Shown piece after piece: positions 7,274 to 16,666 of a DNA stretch of 64,000 nt. The stretch is from JAJXZP01 sp963787185 (lineage in GTDB: Bacteria; Spirochaetota; Spirochaetia; Treponematales; Rectinemataceae): the NCBI GenBank assembly GCA_963787185.1, contig CAWBCC010000017.1, positions 62,001-126,000 on the forward strand, written 5' to 3'. The position numbers and the translations under genes were made by a program. Below the pieces are notes generated by a model. The model was not told the origin of the DNA and did no database searches. It saw nothing but the letters and a program-made list of their open reading frames with translations. Position 1 is the first letter of the stretch. Every line of letters begins with the position of its first letter.

Positions 7274-10200
7274 TCAACCGGGGGGAGCGACGAGCCTAGC
7301 TTCCATCTCCCGCAAAAAGTCATCGATCCATTCCTTGGCCTGTGGTCCGCGAAAGCGGATGGAACTATCAAAACGATGGTAGCGGTCGGCTTCACTTCGT
7401 CGAGCGCTGAGCCAGTTAAAGCTCCCAAGAACGACCGTGCTGTCGTCTACAAGAAGATTCTTGTTATGGATATTCCGGGTCCAGCGAAGGTCGGCCCCAG
7501 CCTCCTTGAGGAGATCCGAAGCCTCCCTGGCCGTGGCTTTCAGGGGATTCATCTCGCCCCGCCCATTCTCAGTATTCAGGGTTCGATCCGTATAGACCTG
7601 AACGACGAAACCCTTTTCGGTGGCCTTTGCGATTTTTGCAGGCAGGCAGTCGGACTTTAGGGCATCCGCAGTAATCCAAGGAGAGACGATTACCAGGCGT
7701 TGTTTGGCCTCCTCAAAGCTGGCGGCGAGTGCGGCGCGATGTCCATCGAGGCTGGCTATGCGTTCCGCTTGAACCAATAGCTGTCCATTTCCACTCATTG
7801 GTTTCGGCAGGCCATACCCTTCCAAGGCCCGCCCGGAGGATATGAAGAGGTAGTGCGCCAGAAGCGCTGAGGGTAGTTTGGAACCACTCCTTTCTTGGAA
7901 TATTTCCATGTCGCCGAAAACCAGGAAGCTGTCCTTGGCGCGGGATACAGCAACGTTGAGCATGTGTGGGCCACGGTCGAAAAAGAAGGGACGCTGGTCT
8001 AGGTGTGTGCAGGTGGGAGAGAAGATCACGAGCGGCCGCTCGGCGCCCTGAAGCGCGTGGACCGTTCCCACCGTAATTTCAGGGAGATTGCGAGCGCGAA
8101 GCTCCTTTTGCACAAGTTCCTTTTGGTACGCGAATGGAGCGACTACGGCAAGGGCGTTCTCCAGTTCACCGGACCCGTGCAACGATTCCAGCTCTGCACG
8201 GTGATCCTGTATCCATTGGGCAATTGCGGCGGCCTCCAAAGGATTGCCCAGGCTCTTGCCGTTATTTTTTTCCGTCCAGCCGGGCACATGGGCATAGCCC
8301 CAAATCGGGAAAAGGCCTGGTTCTTTGGGGTCCTCCCGCATGGGTTCCAGATGGCCATCGTAAGCTAGATCGTTGCAATAATCGATGAGACTGCGAAGGC
8401 AACGACGGTGCTCCGAAAGGAACATCCCGCGCATGTCAGGTAATTTTCGGAAAGGCGAAGCCATTTGAGCGACACACATCAGATTACCCTCGGAAGCTCT
8501 GAAGGCTTTCGGGAACTTCTCAACATCGAATCCGGCGTCGGCAATATTCCCCTGATCCACTGAACTTGGGATGTTCCACACCGGTTCGATCTGAAGAGTA
8601 TCACCGACGACTATCGCGTTCTTCGCGAAGGCAAATGTGACTCCCCCAATTTCCGGTGACACTTGGCCTGCTTCGTCAATTATGAGAAGGTCCAGAGCTT
8701 GCCAAAGAAAACTCGCGGGGCGAAAATACGATAGAACCGTTGGTACACGGAATAGTGTCGCAACAGAGCACGGGGCGAGCATCGCGAGTCGTCGCAAGAA
8801 AGACAATCGTTCTTCCGATGTGCCGTTTCGGCGGAAGTCCGGCTTGCCGAGCAGATCTTGTTCGCGGGCAAGAAGCCAACGGGCTTCCCAATAGTGGATG
8901 GCAAGATAAAAAGCCCGGCTGCGTACTATCGTATCCAAAGATTCTTGATCGGCCGAAATGGAAGCGAGCGGAAGACCCAAGTCTTTCTTCAAAGCTTGAA
9001 ACGATGCGAGGGCTTCCTGTCTTTCTATTTCCTCAGCCTCAAGCCCATTAAGAGTCATGAACGCATGCTGTTTCTTGACTTTGCTATCCTCCAGTTGCGC
9101 ATGAAGCTGTGCGTCGATATCAGAAATGCGGGCATTCTCCATTGATGCCCAATTGTTCAAAGTTGCGAAGCTGCGGCTTCGCAAATCCATTTGAGCTTTC
9201 ACGATCGGCAAGAAGGAAAACACAGCCATCCACCAGGGTGTCTGTGACTGGAACTCTACCCAACTTTGCAGCCGTTCCCGGCTGCTTGTCTCTTTGGCTT
9301 CACATTCCTGAAGAGTTGAACGAAGGGCCTCGATTCTGGGCTGGAGATCCAGCGCTTGAGCATTGCGCGCGGCCAGGTAGACAGAGGGCATGGAACGAAG
9401 TTTGTCAACGGTTGAGCGCAAATAGCTGTGAAGCCCATTCGCCGCATCCCGAAGACTGCTTGGCTGATAGTCAAGATTGTTTTTGAAAGACTTTAGAAAG
9501 TGATCTTTTGCCTTCTTGAAAAAATCGAGAGTCTGGAGCGTCGCAGGGAAATCATCCATTCCTGAGGAAGAAACAAACTGAAATCCCCTCTTCGCTGCTT
9601 CCTGTTCTTTCAGACCGGAAGGCCAATAGAGGCCATAACTGTCGACCATGGGCAGCCACCGTGAGGCGAAGAGGTCTGAGGGACTACTCTTGAATGAATC
9701 AATGATATTGGTGACAGCCTGATTGTTTGTGCTTGCCGCCAGGATGAGGGGCGGATGCTCTCCTGCAAGCGCGTGACGAACAACGAGGCAGGCGATGACA
9801 CTCTGCAAGAGCGTGGTTTTCCCTGTGCCGGGGGGGCCGTTTACCGCGAGCGCTTTACCCGGCTCGAGGCTGAAGAAATGGACAAGGCTTTCTCGTTGAG
9901 AGCGGCTCAAGGAAAACTCCCCTGACATTTGCCCCAGGTGCCTGGATGTCGCCATTAGGAAATCGTCATCTTTCAAGAGAGGGCGTTCTTTGGCGGATTC
10001 GAGCTCGATCAAACTGGACAGCAAGGCCGGAACGGAGCCTGACTCGATTATTCGGTCGTAGCAACGAAGCAGCGCATCCCCTGGTCTGATCAGCGGTTCT
10101 GACAGCGCAACGAGATATGCCTGAGGATCGGACCCATCACGACTTTTCTGCATTTCATAGCCGTCGATCTCGAAATCAAGCATCCGCCGACCAGTCACTG

Positions 10201-10535
10201 ATTGGAACAGGTCTTCGCACCAAGCCCACAGATCCTTCCATTCGCGGACAGAACGGAATGGCTTGCTGCTTAGGAATGCATCGTAGTCCGCGATATCTCC
10301 AAGGCTTGGCAAGTCAGTCTGTCCCTCGACGGGTTCGAGATGGACTCTCGGAAACCAGGGCTCATTCCCTTCTTGCGGTAACAGCTTCCCATCCTGGCCT
10401 ACGCCGACGGGGATCCAGAGAGGAACAACGGCTCTGCCCTTGCGAGGCTCCCCGTGGACGACGACAGGCACAAAAACAAGGGGGACGAGCAGAGCGCCAT
10501 GTCTGAGCTCCTTCAACGCTGGCGGTAAGTTTTTC
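7274..10535 (-). pseudogene. SF1 (Dna2/Upf1-type) helicase with C-terminal PLD nuclease domain, 3' portion, split by ISL3
   Basis: About 1,085 codons remain open downstream of the insertion. Helicase motifs: Walker A NGPPGTGKTTLLQSVIA, Walker B IDEAGQVSPEIGG, GDTLQIEP, VGTVHALQGAE and LNVAVSRAKD, with a long coiled insertion between the first two. The C-terminal 170 residues form a phospholipase-D-like nuclease with one HKD motif, IHNKNLLVDDSTVVLGSFNW. The predicted activity is unwinding coupled to cleavage. The IS at 10536-11844 separates it from its first 55 codons; removing the IS and one target copy restores a single 1,139-residue frame. Internal starts might still yield a shortened protein. 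Downstream neighbour is the SNF2 helicase. Confidence 0.85.
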
Positions 10536-11844
10536 GGGGCTTCTGGAATTCGAGTGGAAGTATTGGGTAGAATGCGGTTATGAGTAGCGAATCCTTGGAA
10601 GAGTTTTATAGCCACATTCTTGGCATTGAGTGGCCCTGGGAAGTGCAGGAGATCATCCGCGATGGCACCACGCGCGAGGTGCGAGTCATCGTTGCGTACG
10701 CCGAGGGGGAAGACGCCTTCTGTGCGAAGTGCGGCAAGGTGGCGGCGATTCATGACCGCAAGGCACGGAAATGGCGTCATCTGGATTCCTGCAACCACAA
10801 GACGATCATCGAATCGGAGATTCCGCGCGTCAGATGCGAAGAGCACGGAGTGCTTCAAGTCAAGGTTCCATGGGCTGAAAAGAACAGCCGCTTCACCATG
10901 GAGCTGGAGCGGCACGTATGTCGCTGGCTGCAGATGGCTTCGATCAGCGAAGTCGGCTCCATGTTCGACCTGAGCTGGGACGAAGTTGCCGGCATCCAGG
11001 AACGAGCGGTGCGCCGAGGGCTTGAGAAGCGGAAGAAATCGTCACCACGGGAGATCGGGGTTGACGAGACGTCGTTTCAGAAGCGTCACGAGTACGTGAC
11101 GGTTATCCTCGACAAGGACGAGAACACCGTTTTGGATGTTCTCCAGGACCGGAAGGCAGGAACTCTGGGCGCGTGGTTTAGAACGCAGGAAACGGCCGAT
11201 TTGAAGGCCTTGGAAAGCATTTCGATAGACATGTGGGATCCGTACATCAAGGCGGTGAGAGAAAGTTTCGAGAACTGGGAATTCCTGATTGCGTTCGATC
11301 GTTACCATGTGGCCCAGCACCTGAACAAGGCGGTGGACAAGGTCCGGGCACAGGAACATCGGGAGCTCAGCAAAGCAGGCGAGCCGAGCGTGCTTGGCGG
11401 CACCAAGTTCGACTGGCTGAGGACATCAGCCAGAACGGACAACCGGACGGGAAACCGTCCGGCATTCATGCTGTTGTCACGCTTGAACCTGAGGACGGCC
11501 AGAGCGTGGAGAATCAAAGAAGCGGCGACGCTCCTATGGGACTATAGGTATCTGGGTGTTGCCGAGAAGCGCTGGAAGGAGCTTTTGTCCTGGATCAGCC
11601 GGAGCAAGCTCGAGCCGATGGTCAAGGCTGGAAGGATGATCCGGAAGTACTTCTGGGGAATCCTGAATGCGATACGCATGAAAACCAGCAACGCGATGCT
11701 CGAGTCCGTGAACTCAGGTATCCAGAAGATCAAGCGGATGGCTTGTGGTTTCAGGAACAGAGAACGCTTCCGCATGGCAATCCTATTTCACTTCGGTGGC
11801 CTGGATATGGGATTTTAATATTACACCCGAAATCCGGAAGCGCC
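10536..11844 (+). mobile_element. Complete ISL3-family insertion sequence (copy A), 1,309 bp
   Basis: Bounded by 21-bp imperfect inverted repeats at 10536-10556 and 11824-11844 with 17 of 21 matches (outer bases GGGGCTTCTGGA and GGCGCTTCCGGA). Directly outside lies a perfect 8-bp target duplication, AGTTTTTC, at 10528-10535 and 11845-11852, the length normal for ISL3. One intact transposase fills it. It interrupts the helicase-PLD gene after codon 55. Confidence 0.93.
10580..11818 (+). CDS. tnp: ISL3-family transposase
   Basis: 412-aa DDE transposase, full length for the family. The N-terminal zinc-binding region has CAKCGKVAAIH, later RVRCEEHG. It is followed by an HTH region and the catalytic core: first Asp in EIGVDETSFQK (about residue 160), second in ISIDMWDPYIKAV (about 217), and the Glu in NAMLESVNSGIQKIKR (about 374). 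The C-terminus GFRNRERFRM is shared with the older ISL3 remnant near 55.8/58.7 kb, so both descend from related elements. No frameshift, so it is probably active or recently so. Confidence 0.95.
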   Translation: MSSESLEEFYSHILGIEWPWEVQEIIRDGTTREVRVIVAYAEGEDAFCAKCGKVAAIHDRKARKWRHLDSCNHKTIIESEIPRVRCEEHGVLQVKVPWAEKNSRFTMELERHVCRWLQMASISEVGSMFDLSWDEVAGIQERAVRRGLEKRKKSSPREIGVDETSFQKRHEYVTVILDKDENTVLDVLQDRKAGTLGAWFRTQETADLKALESISIDMWDPYIKAVRESFENWEFLIAFDRYHVAQHLNKAVDKVRAQEHRELSKAGEPSVLGGTKFDWLRTSARTDNRTGNRPAFMLLSRLNLRTARAWRIKEAATLLWDYRYLGVAEKRWKELLSWISRSKLEPMVKAGRMIRKYFWGILNAIRMKTSNAMLESVNSGIQKIKRMACGFRNRERFRMAILFHFGGLDMGF

Positions 11845-12010
11845 AGTTTTTCTGAATGTATTCCAGATTGAGTTTCCCTTGCCGGAACGCTGACTGGAAG
11901 ATAGGGACAACCGATCTCTCTTTGCAGAGATCTTCCCATATTCTGCCTACGCGGGGTGCATCGGCGAGACTGTTTCGCCAATAACTAAGAACGGAAGTTG
12001 CTCGTGTCAT
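11845..12010 (-). pseudogene. Helicase-PLD gene, 5' portion (first 55 codons)
   Basis: Reads MTRATSVLSYWRNSLADAP and ends in NLEYIQKN at the IS junction. Joined across the ISL3 element, with one copy of the 8-bp target, the reading continues without a frame change as IQKN-LPPALKELRHG. That the frame is kept proves this piece belongs to the gene at 7274-10535. ATG at 12010 or 12019 could start it; neither has a strong ribosome site. Confidence 0.8.
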
Positions 12011-12090
12011 GGTGTGCATCCCGGTACTGAAGATATGGAACGATACCATTCGGAGGGGGGAGGCGCCAAGTCTCTGTCGGAATCTCCCGG

Positions 12091-12415
12091 ATGGCGCTTC
12101 TCTGGCTTCCCGGCGCCAAGCGATTGATACTTCACTTGACATGGACCGCCATTGTGGAGATCCAGAGAAATGATACCTATCCGCCCATGCAAAGGAACGC
12201 AAGGGACCTCGGTGAGGATGTCACCGATTTCCAGATACTCAGCCTGCTCACCTTCGAAGGTCGGATGACGGTGGGGCATCTGGCCGAGCTCACCCGGCAG
12301 ACGACGGCTTCGACCACGGCAGTAATCGATCGCATGGGAAAGTGGAGCTATGTACAAGCAAGCCCGCGATGAGGAAGATCGGCGCAAGGTATTCGTGGAG
12401 CCTCTATGGAGAAAT
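12091..12415 (+). pseudogene. Decayed MarR-family regulator
   Basis: The first frame carries VTDFQILSLLTFEGRM, then TVGHLAELTRQTTASTTAVI and DRMGKWSYVQA, a good winged-helix core. The expected wing then continues one frame over as RDEEDRRKVFVEPLW starting near 12361, so a single-base frameshift breaks the gene inside the wing. The dimerisation helix after the wing is absent, and the sequence runs into the end of the LUD pseudogene on the other strand. The N-terminal helix is also poor. Confidence 0.7.
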
Positions 12416-12432
12416 CACAAGTACATGGAGTC

Positions 12433-12897
12433 TCAGATCCCGAGCACCTGCTCGACCAGCACGACCGTCATGCGTCCGGTAACCCATTCGCGCTCGATGA
12501 TCAGGAGCTTGCCGACGAAGCTGTCGATTCCCATGCTCGCGCGAATCTGGGCCGATTCCCAGGGAAGGATGTAGTCGCGGATCCTGGATAAGGCGGAGTT
12601 CAGGTCGGGAACGATCTATTGTCCGCCGACGACCAGGATGACTTTGCCGGCCCCCGAGGCGTATGGTCCCAGCTGGCTCGCCGTAGCCGAAGCTGCCGCC
12701 AGGATCCCGTCCTGAGTCACCGCACTTACGCTTCCCAGCATGAAATCGGGCGCGGAGATGAGCTTGCGGATTTCCCGCGCCTGGGAGGAGTCCGCGACGA
12801 CGATCGCCTCGATATTCCGCTCTCTCATCCGGGCGGCGACCGCTTCGAGAATCCGCCTGGATGCCGGCTCGGCGTACCGCGACGTATCGTCGCTCAT
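12433..12897 (-). pseudogene. LUD-domain (lactate-utilisation-like) protein with internal deletion and in-frame TAG
   Basis: The start MSDDTSRYAEPASRRILEAV leads to RNIEAIVVADSSQAR. About 60 residues normal for the family are then missing, and the text resumes at REIRKLISAPDFMLGSVSAV. The conserved ASATASQLGPYASGAGKVIL and VVGGQ block is followed by TAG at 12616-12618, where relatives have lysine (QKIVPDL). Reading through gives 60 more family-typical codons (IVPDLNSALSRIRDYILP to LVEQVLGI) ending in TGA at 12433. An AAG to TAG change plus the deletion marks it as dead. LUD proteins are usually tied to organic-acid oxidation or signalling. Confidence 0.75.
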
Positions 12898-12912
12898 AGG
12901 GACCGCATTCGC

Positions 12913-13308
12913 CTAGGACGAAAGCGTCGTGTAGTAGCCTGCGATCGCGATCACCGCTCCGGCCAGAATCGAACAAACGCCGATAAGGAGGGCCTTGCCG
13001 CGATCCTTGCGTCTGAATTCCGCCTGCTCGACCGTTTCCGTCTTGCCGACTTCCGGTCCGAAGTTGTACCAGCCCCGCATTCCGAAACCGGCGCAAAAGT
13101 GCAACGCCGCCTGGAGGAAGTCTGTCGCACCTATCGCGGCCGGAAAGAAAAGCAAGAGTCTCCAGGAGTCGGGAACTCGGAAGATCCAGAATATCGCCCA
13201 GAGCAGAATGGTCGCTCCCAAACCGACCCAACCGGCCTGCCTTCGCCGCCTGATCTCGGCCGGTCCGATATTGCATACGCCGGGAATGTATTCGGTCTTG
13301 GCTGCCAT
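12913..13308 (-). CDS. Small integral membrane protein of unknown function
   Basis: 131 aa with three predicted membrane segments at about residues 27-43, 48-72 and 106-126. A short conserved-looking N-terminus contains CNIGPAEIRRRRQAGW, and a cytoplasmic or periplasmic loop with GWYNFGPEVGKTETVEQAE joins segments two and three. GGAGCG lies 8 nt before the ATG at 13308. No enzymatic motif was recognised. The neighbours (LUD pseudogene, metF operon) do not fix a role. Confidence 0.65.
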   Translation of the reverse strand: MAAKTEYIPGVCNIGPAEIRRRRQAGWVGLGATILLWAIFWIFRVPDSWRLLLFFPAAIGATDFLQAALHFCAGFGMRGWYNFGPEVGKTETVEQAEFRRKDRGKALLIGVCSILAGAVIAIAGYYTTLSS

Positions 13309-13422
13309 ATCGCACGCTCCTATGTCGCCATCGCGTCGAATTGGAATCCGGAGACTAACTTACTTCAAATGATTTTCGGAGGCAAATCGAGCCCGGGACT
13401 GCGGCCGGCACCGCATCGACTC

Positions 13423-14349
13423 TCAAACGACGGGGCGCGGGAGGAGATTCGACTTCTCCACGATTTCCCGTACCTTCTGCTCCCATTCGATCGCCATGAT
13501 ATGGATGCCCGCCACCCCCTCGATGGCGCGAAGCTGCTCGACGATCTCGAGACAGATCGCCGTGCCCACCTCGGATCCCTTTCCTTTGGGCGCCGCGCCC
13601 ATGCGCTTCAGTATCTCGTCGGGGATGATGATTCCCGGCACCTTTTCGGCCATGTAGCGCGCCATGCCCGCCGACTTGAGCGGCGTGATCCCCGCTAGGA
13701 TCGAGCAGCGCTCGTGCAGGCCGAGATCGCGCACCGCCTTCATCCATTCCGCGAACATGCTCACGTCGTAGATGCACTGTGTCTGCACGTAGTCCGCGCC
13801 CGCCTCCACCTTCTTGGCCAGGCGGAGCGCGCGGAACTCGTAGGGCTTCGCGAAGGGGTTGGCTGCGGCCCCTATGAACATGGGCACCTCCCCGGCGAAC
13901 TCCTCGTCGACGCCGAGCAGCCTGTGTTCGTCGCGCATGCGTTTCACCATGGCGACGAGCTGGACGGAATCGATGTCGAAGACTTTCCTGGCGCCCCCCT
14001 GATTGCCGAAGCTCTGATGGTCGCCCGACAGGCAGGTGATGTTGCGGACGCCGAGGGAGGAGGCGCCGAAGACCTCGCTCTGCATCGCGATGCGATTCCG
14101 GTCGCGGCAGGTGAGCTGCATAACCGGCTCCAGGCCCATCCGAACGAGATGCGCGGAGACGGCCACGCTGGACATGCGGACCACCGCCGTCTGATTGTCG
14201 GTCACGTTGACGGCATCGGCGACGCCGCGCAGGAGCTCGGCCTTCTTTCGCACCAGCTCCATGTCGTTGCCCGCCGGGGGGCCGAGCTCGGCCGTGACCG
14301 CGAAGTGGCCCGCCGAAAGCACCTTCTCCAGATTGCCGCCGGACTTCAT
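13423..14349 (-). CDS. metF: Methylenetetrahydrofolate reductase, catalytic flavoprotein
   Basis: Reduces 5,10-methylene-THF to 5-methyl-THF, in methionine synthesis or in the methyl branch of the Wood-Ljungdahl pathway. 308 aa, a single TIM-barrel domain: TAELGPPAGND near residue 18, NVTDNQTAVVRMSS near 48, QLTCRDRNRIAMQSE near 80, LSGDHQ near 109 and GADYVQTQCIYD near 185. Start ATG at 14349 has an ideal GGAGGAGAAGG and overlaps the MetV stop by 4 nt. With MetV, the HdrC-like and the NarI-like genes upstream it forms a tight four-gene operon, which points to an electron donor other than NADH. Confidence 0.93.
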   Translation of the reverse strand: MKSGGNLEKVLSAGHFAVTAELGPPAGNDMELVRKKAELLRGVADAVNVTDNQTAVVRMSSVAVSAHLVRMGLEPVMQLTCRDRNRIAMQSEVFGASSLGVRNITCLSGDHQSFGNQGGARKVFDIDSVQLVAMVKRMRDEHRLLGVDEEFAGEVPMFIGAAANPFAKPYEFRALRLAKKVEAGADYVQTQCIYDVSMFAEWMKAVRDLGLHERCSILAGITPLKSAGMARYMAEKVPGIIIPDEILKRMGAAPKGKGSEVGTAICLEIVEQLRAIEGVAGIHIMAIEWEQKVREIVEKSNLLPRPVV

Positions 14350-15038
14350 GCCTTCTCCTCCGAGGATTTCACGTACCGGTCCTCGTAGCCGCGCTGGACG
14401 AGGAGACCGGGGCCCTTGTCTATCCACTCCATCGGCGGGCGCACGACGAGGATGCTCTGCAGCCTCCCCTGGGCCTTGAGCCTGTCGTATATGTCCATCC
14501 ATGCGCAGGGGACCCCGTCTCCCACCTCGCAGGAGCCGTCGGCCTGGGTTCCGCCGCAGGGTCCGTTCAGGAGGCTCTTGGAGCAGCGCGTGACGGGGCA
14601 GATGCCGCCCGTATAGCCGAGCATGCACTGACCGCACTGCCGGCAGCGCTCCTCGTAGAGCCCGGCGTCGCGGTCGATTCCGACGAACATCGTGTCCAGG
14701 GCGGGGAAGACCGGGACGGTCGGATAGGCGTCGGCCATGTGCTGCGCCCCCGCGCCGCAGGCGGTGGAAAGAAGACAATCGGCGTTTTTCACCCTATCCT
14801 CGATGTCCTCGAGGAACTCCGAATTGCACTGCCGCTCCGTGACGAAGCAGTCGTAACTCCGTGGCGTCCGCTCGCGGAGCGCGCACTCCGCGAGCTCGTC
14901 GGCCAGCTCCAGCGTCTCGCGCTGCCCGCCCGCGAGGCACACGGAAGTGCATCCGCCGCAGCCGACGACCAGCACGCGAGGGTAGTCCTTCACCATTCCG
15001 AATATCTCTTCCAGCGGTTTTCGTCTCGCCTTTACCAT
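14346..15038 (-). CDS. metV: MetV, zinc/Fe-S subunit of methylene-THF reductase
   Basis: Small partner subunit found with MetF in acetogens and other anaerobes (MTHFR C-terminal-domain family). 230 aa and rich in cysteine: VVGCGGCTSVC near residue 25, CRQCGQCMLGYTGGICPVT near 148, then CSKSLLNGPCGGT and GSCEVG. These are ligands for zinc and probably an iron-sulfur cluster. ATG at 15038 is chosen for the adjacent GGGGGAGGAG; an upstream in-frame start would add an unlikely Arg-rich stretch. Coupled to metF by a 4-nt overlap. Expected to pass electrons to the flavin of MetF. Confidence 0.88.
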   Translation of the reverse strand: MVKARRKPLEEIFGMVKDYPRVLVVGCGGCTSVCLAGGQRETLELADELAECALRERTPRSYDCFVTERQCNSEFLEDIEDRVKNADCLLSTACGAGAQHMADAYPTVPVFPALDTMFVGIDRDAGLYEERCRQCGQCMLGYTGGICPVTRCSKSLLNGPCGGTQADGSCEVGDGVPCAWMDIYDRLKAQGRLQSILVVRPPMEWIDKGPGLLVQRGYEDRYVKSSEEKA

Positions 15039-15123
15039 GTCTCCTCCCCCGTCGCTTCGCCCCGCGGCCGGCGATCCCCTTCTCCGGCGGCCGTGGAGCG
15101 CGAAAGCGCGATGCCCCGACTCC

Positions 15124-15516
15124 TCATGCATTTCTCCTGGATTCGTAACCGCGCTGAACGCCCCACTCCCTGCAGACCGAGCGCGCCGCGGCGATGAGCG
15201 AGGGGATGCTGATGCCGATGGGGCAGTAGCAGCGCGTGCAAAGCACGCACTTGTCCCACACCAGTTCGCCGATTTTCTCGTATTCGGCTCGGCTGAGCCT
15301 TCCCCGGCTGCGGTATATCTTCCCGATGGAATTGATGGCCTTGTACGAGGGTGTGAAGGTGGGGTCCCCGTCGTGCTGGCGGAAGAGAAAGCAGCTGTCC
15401 GAACAGAGGGAACAGTGCACGCAGGCCTGCAGAGAGAGCTTGATCAGGCCCTTCCGCTTGTCGACGATTCCCGCGATCCGCTCCATCGTCCGCGCATCGG
15501 TGCTCTTGTCGCTCAT
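15124..15516 (-). CDS. HdrC-like 4Fe-4S electron-transfer protein
   Basis: 130-aa ferredoxin-like subunit resembling HdrC/DsrK N-termini, meant to carry electrons between a membrane subunit and a soluble partner. First cluster motif near residue 32: CVHCSLCSDSC (CX2CX2CX3C). Second near 87: CVLCTRCYCP, whose spacing CX2CX2CXC is shorter than the canonical CX2CX2CX3CP and deserves a check. A helical HdrC segment (FTPSYKAINSIGKIYRSRG) lies between. Start ATG at 15516 has AGGA 4 nt upstream. Sits 7 nt after the NarI-like gene and 85 nt before metV. Confidence 0.82.
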   Translation of the reverse strand: MSDKSTDARTMERIAGIVDKRKGLIKLSLQACVHCSLCSDSCFLFRQHDGDPTFTPSYKAINSIGKIYRSRGRLSRAEYEKIGELVWDKCVLCTRCYCPIGISIPSLIAAARSVCREWGVQRGYESRRNA

Positions 15517-15523
15517 GTCCTGC

Positions 15524-16552
15524 CTACCACCTGCGATTGCCGGGCTTCCACGCATACTCGGACGACGCGAAGAAGCGCGAGAAAATGAGGAAGGGCATGT
15601 GGCCCAGCTTTGTGAAAGGTATGGCGGCGATGAGAGCCTCCCCGAAGATCACGTGGGCGATGAGCACGGTGCGATAGTCGAGCCAGTGATGGTGCGCCAT
15701 ATAGGCCGTGACGAAGGGCGCCGCTACCAGGAGGAGCACCAGATAATCGCGGAGGGTGCTCAGGGCTCGGACCCGGGGCAGGAATATCCGCCGCAGGAGG
15801 AAGAAGGCGCCGAGCGCGAAAAGGCCGAGAGTGGCCTTGTCCAGGGCGGCTGCCGGCAGCGAGGGGAGACTCACCCGGAGGCTCTTGTAGATCAGCGCAT
15901 TGTGGGCGGGAAGGAGGAGAGGTATGAGGAAGATCGCCAGATGGAAGAGGAGGCTCGCCGCCCCCGTGACGGGATTGTTCCAGAAAACGGTCCGCCGCAG
16001 CCATCTGCGAACCTTGTAGAGCCCAAGGCCGAGCCCCGACCTGCCCCGATAGAGAAAGGCCTTGTCGTCCCGATCGGGCCTGGGGTTGGGAATGACGAAG
16101 CCCGTGCCGGTTCTGCGGGTGATGCGGCCCAACTGCAGGATGCGCCGAACGAAGCCCAGCGCGAAGAGTATCCATGCCAGGATGAAGGCCGGACCGAGGG
16201 CGATATCGTAGAGGGCGTGCCAGTACAGCTCGGCGCGCGCGCTCGGCGCCACCGAGGCGCTCGAGGTCGCCTCCGCTCCCGTCGGAGTGGCGCTCGAGGC
16301 GGTGTCGGGAGCCGGGGCTGCCGTCTGCGGCTGCGTAGCGGTCGAGGTCGTATCCGCCGGGGCGGCGCTGGGGGCGGCAGAGGGCAATGTCGAAGCGGGG
16401 GCCGTGCTGGGAGCGGCCGATGCCTGTGCCGCGGCGGGCTTCGTAGAGGCCGACGACGTAGCGTCGGCCCGCTGCGCGAAACCGGACGGTGCAAAAAGCA
16501 CTAGGGCGAGCGCCGCAATGCTCAGGCTAGTCTTCGTGAATGGCGATCTCAC
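15524..16552 (-). CDS. NarI/DsrM-like membrane cytochrome b subunit with signal peptide and Ala-rich linker
   Basis: Likely exchanges electrons with the quinone pool or another membrane carrier and hands them to the HdrC-like protein. The chosen GTG at 16552 gives a signal-like segment (SLSIAALALVLFAPSGFAQ), then about 85 residues of Ala/Ser/Thr/Pro low complexity, then about five membrane helices. Histidines suited to heme b occur in SLLFHLAIF, LPAHNAL, AHHHWLDY and LIAHVIFG, and the end matches the NarI signature PFTKLGHMPFLIFSRF. The low-complexity spacer is unusual for NarI homologues. A longer frame opens at 16636. First gene of the metVF operon. Confidence 0.8.
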   Translation of the reverse strand: MRSPFTKTSLSIAALALVLFAPSGFAQRADATSSASTKPAAAQASAAPSTAPASTLPSAAPSAAPADTTSTATQPQTAAPAPDTASSATPTGAEATSSASVAPSARAELYWHALYDIALGPAFILAWILFALGFVRRILQLGRITRRTGTGFVIPNPRPDRDDKAFLYRGRSGLGLGLYKVRRWLRRTVFWNNPVTGAASLLFHLAIFLIPLLLPAHNALIYKSLRVSLPSLPAAALDKATLGLFALGAFFLLRRIFLPRVRALSTLRDYLVLLLVAAPFVTAYMAHHHWLDYRTVLIAHVIFGEALIAAIPFTKLGHMPFLIFSRFFASSEYAWKPGNRRW

Positions 16553-16666
16553 CGTCGGACCCGGCTCCTCATGTGTCGGCAAGGATGCTGCAGATTTGTA
16601 CCACAGAATGGAGGGGACCACAATGGAGAGGATCACGATTGAAAATCGTTCGAGCGACGCGCACCT

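Noticed and set aside
12616..12618. TAG as pyrrolysine or other recoding in the LUD gene
   Set aside because: No recoding machinery seen in the window, and the gene also has a large internal deletion, so a nonsense mutation is simpler.
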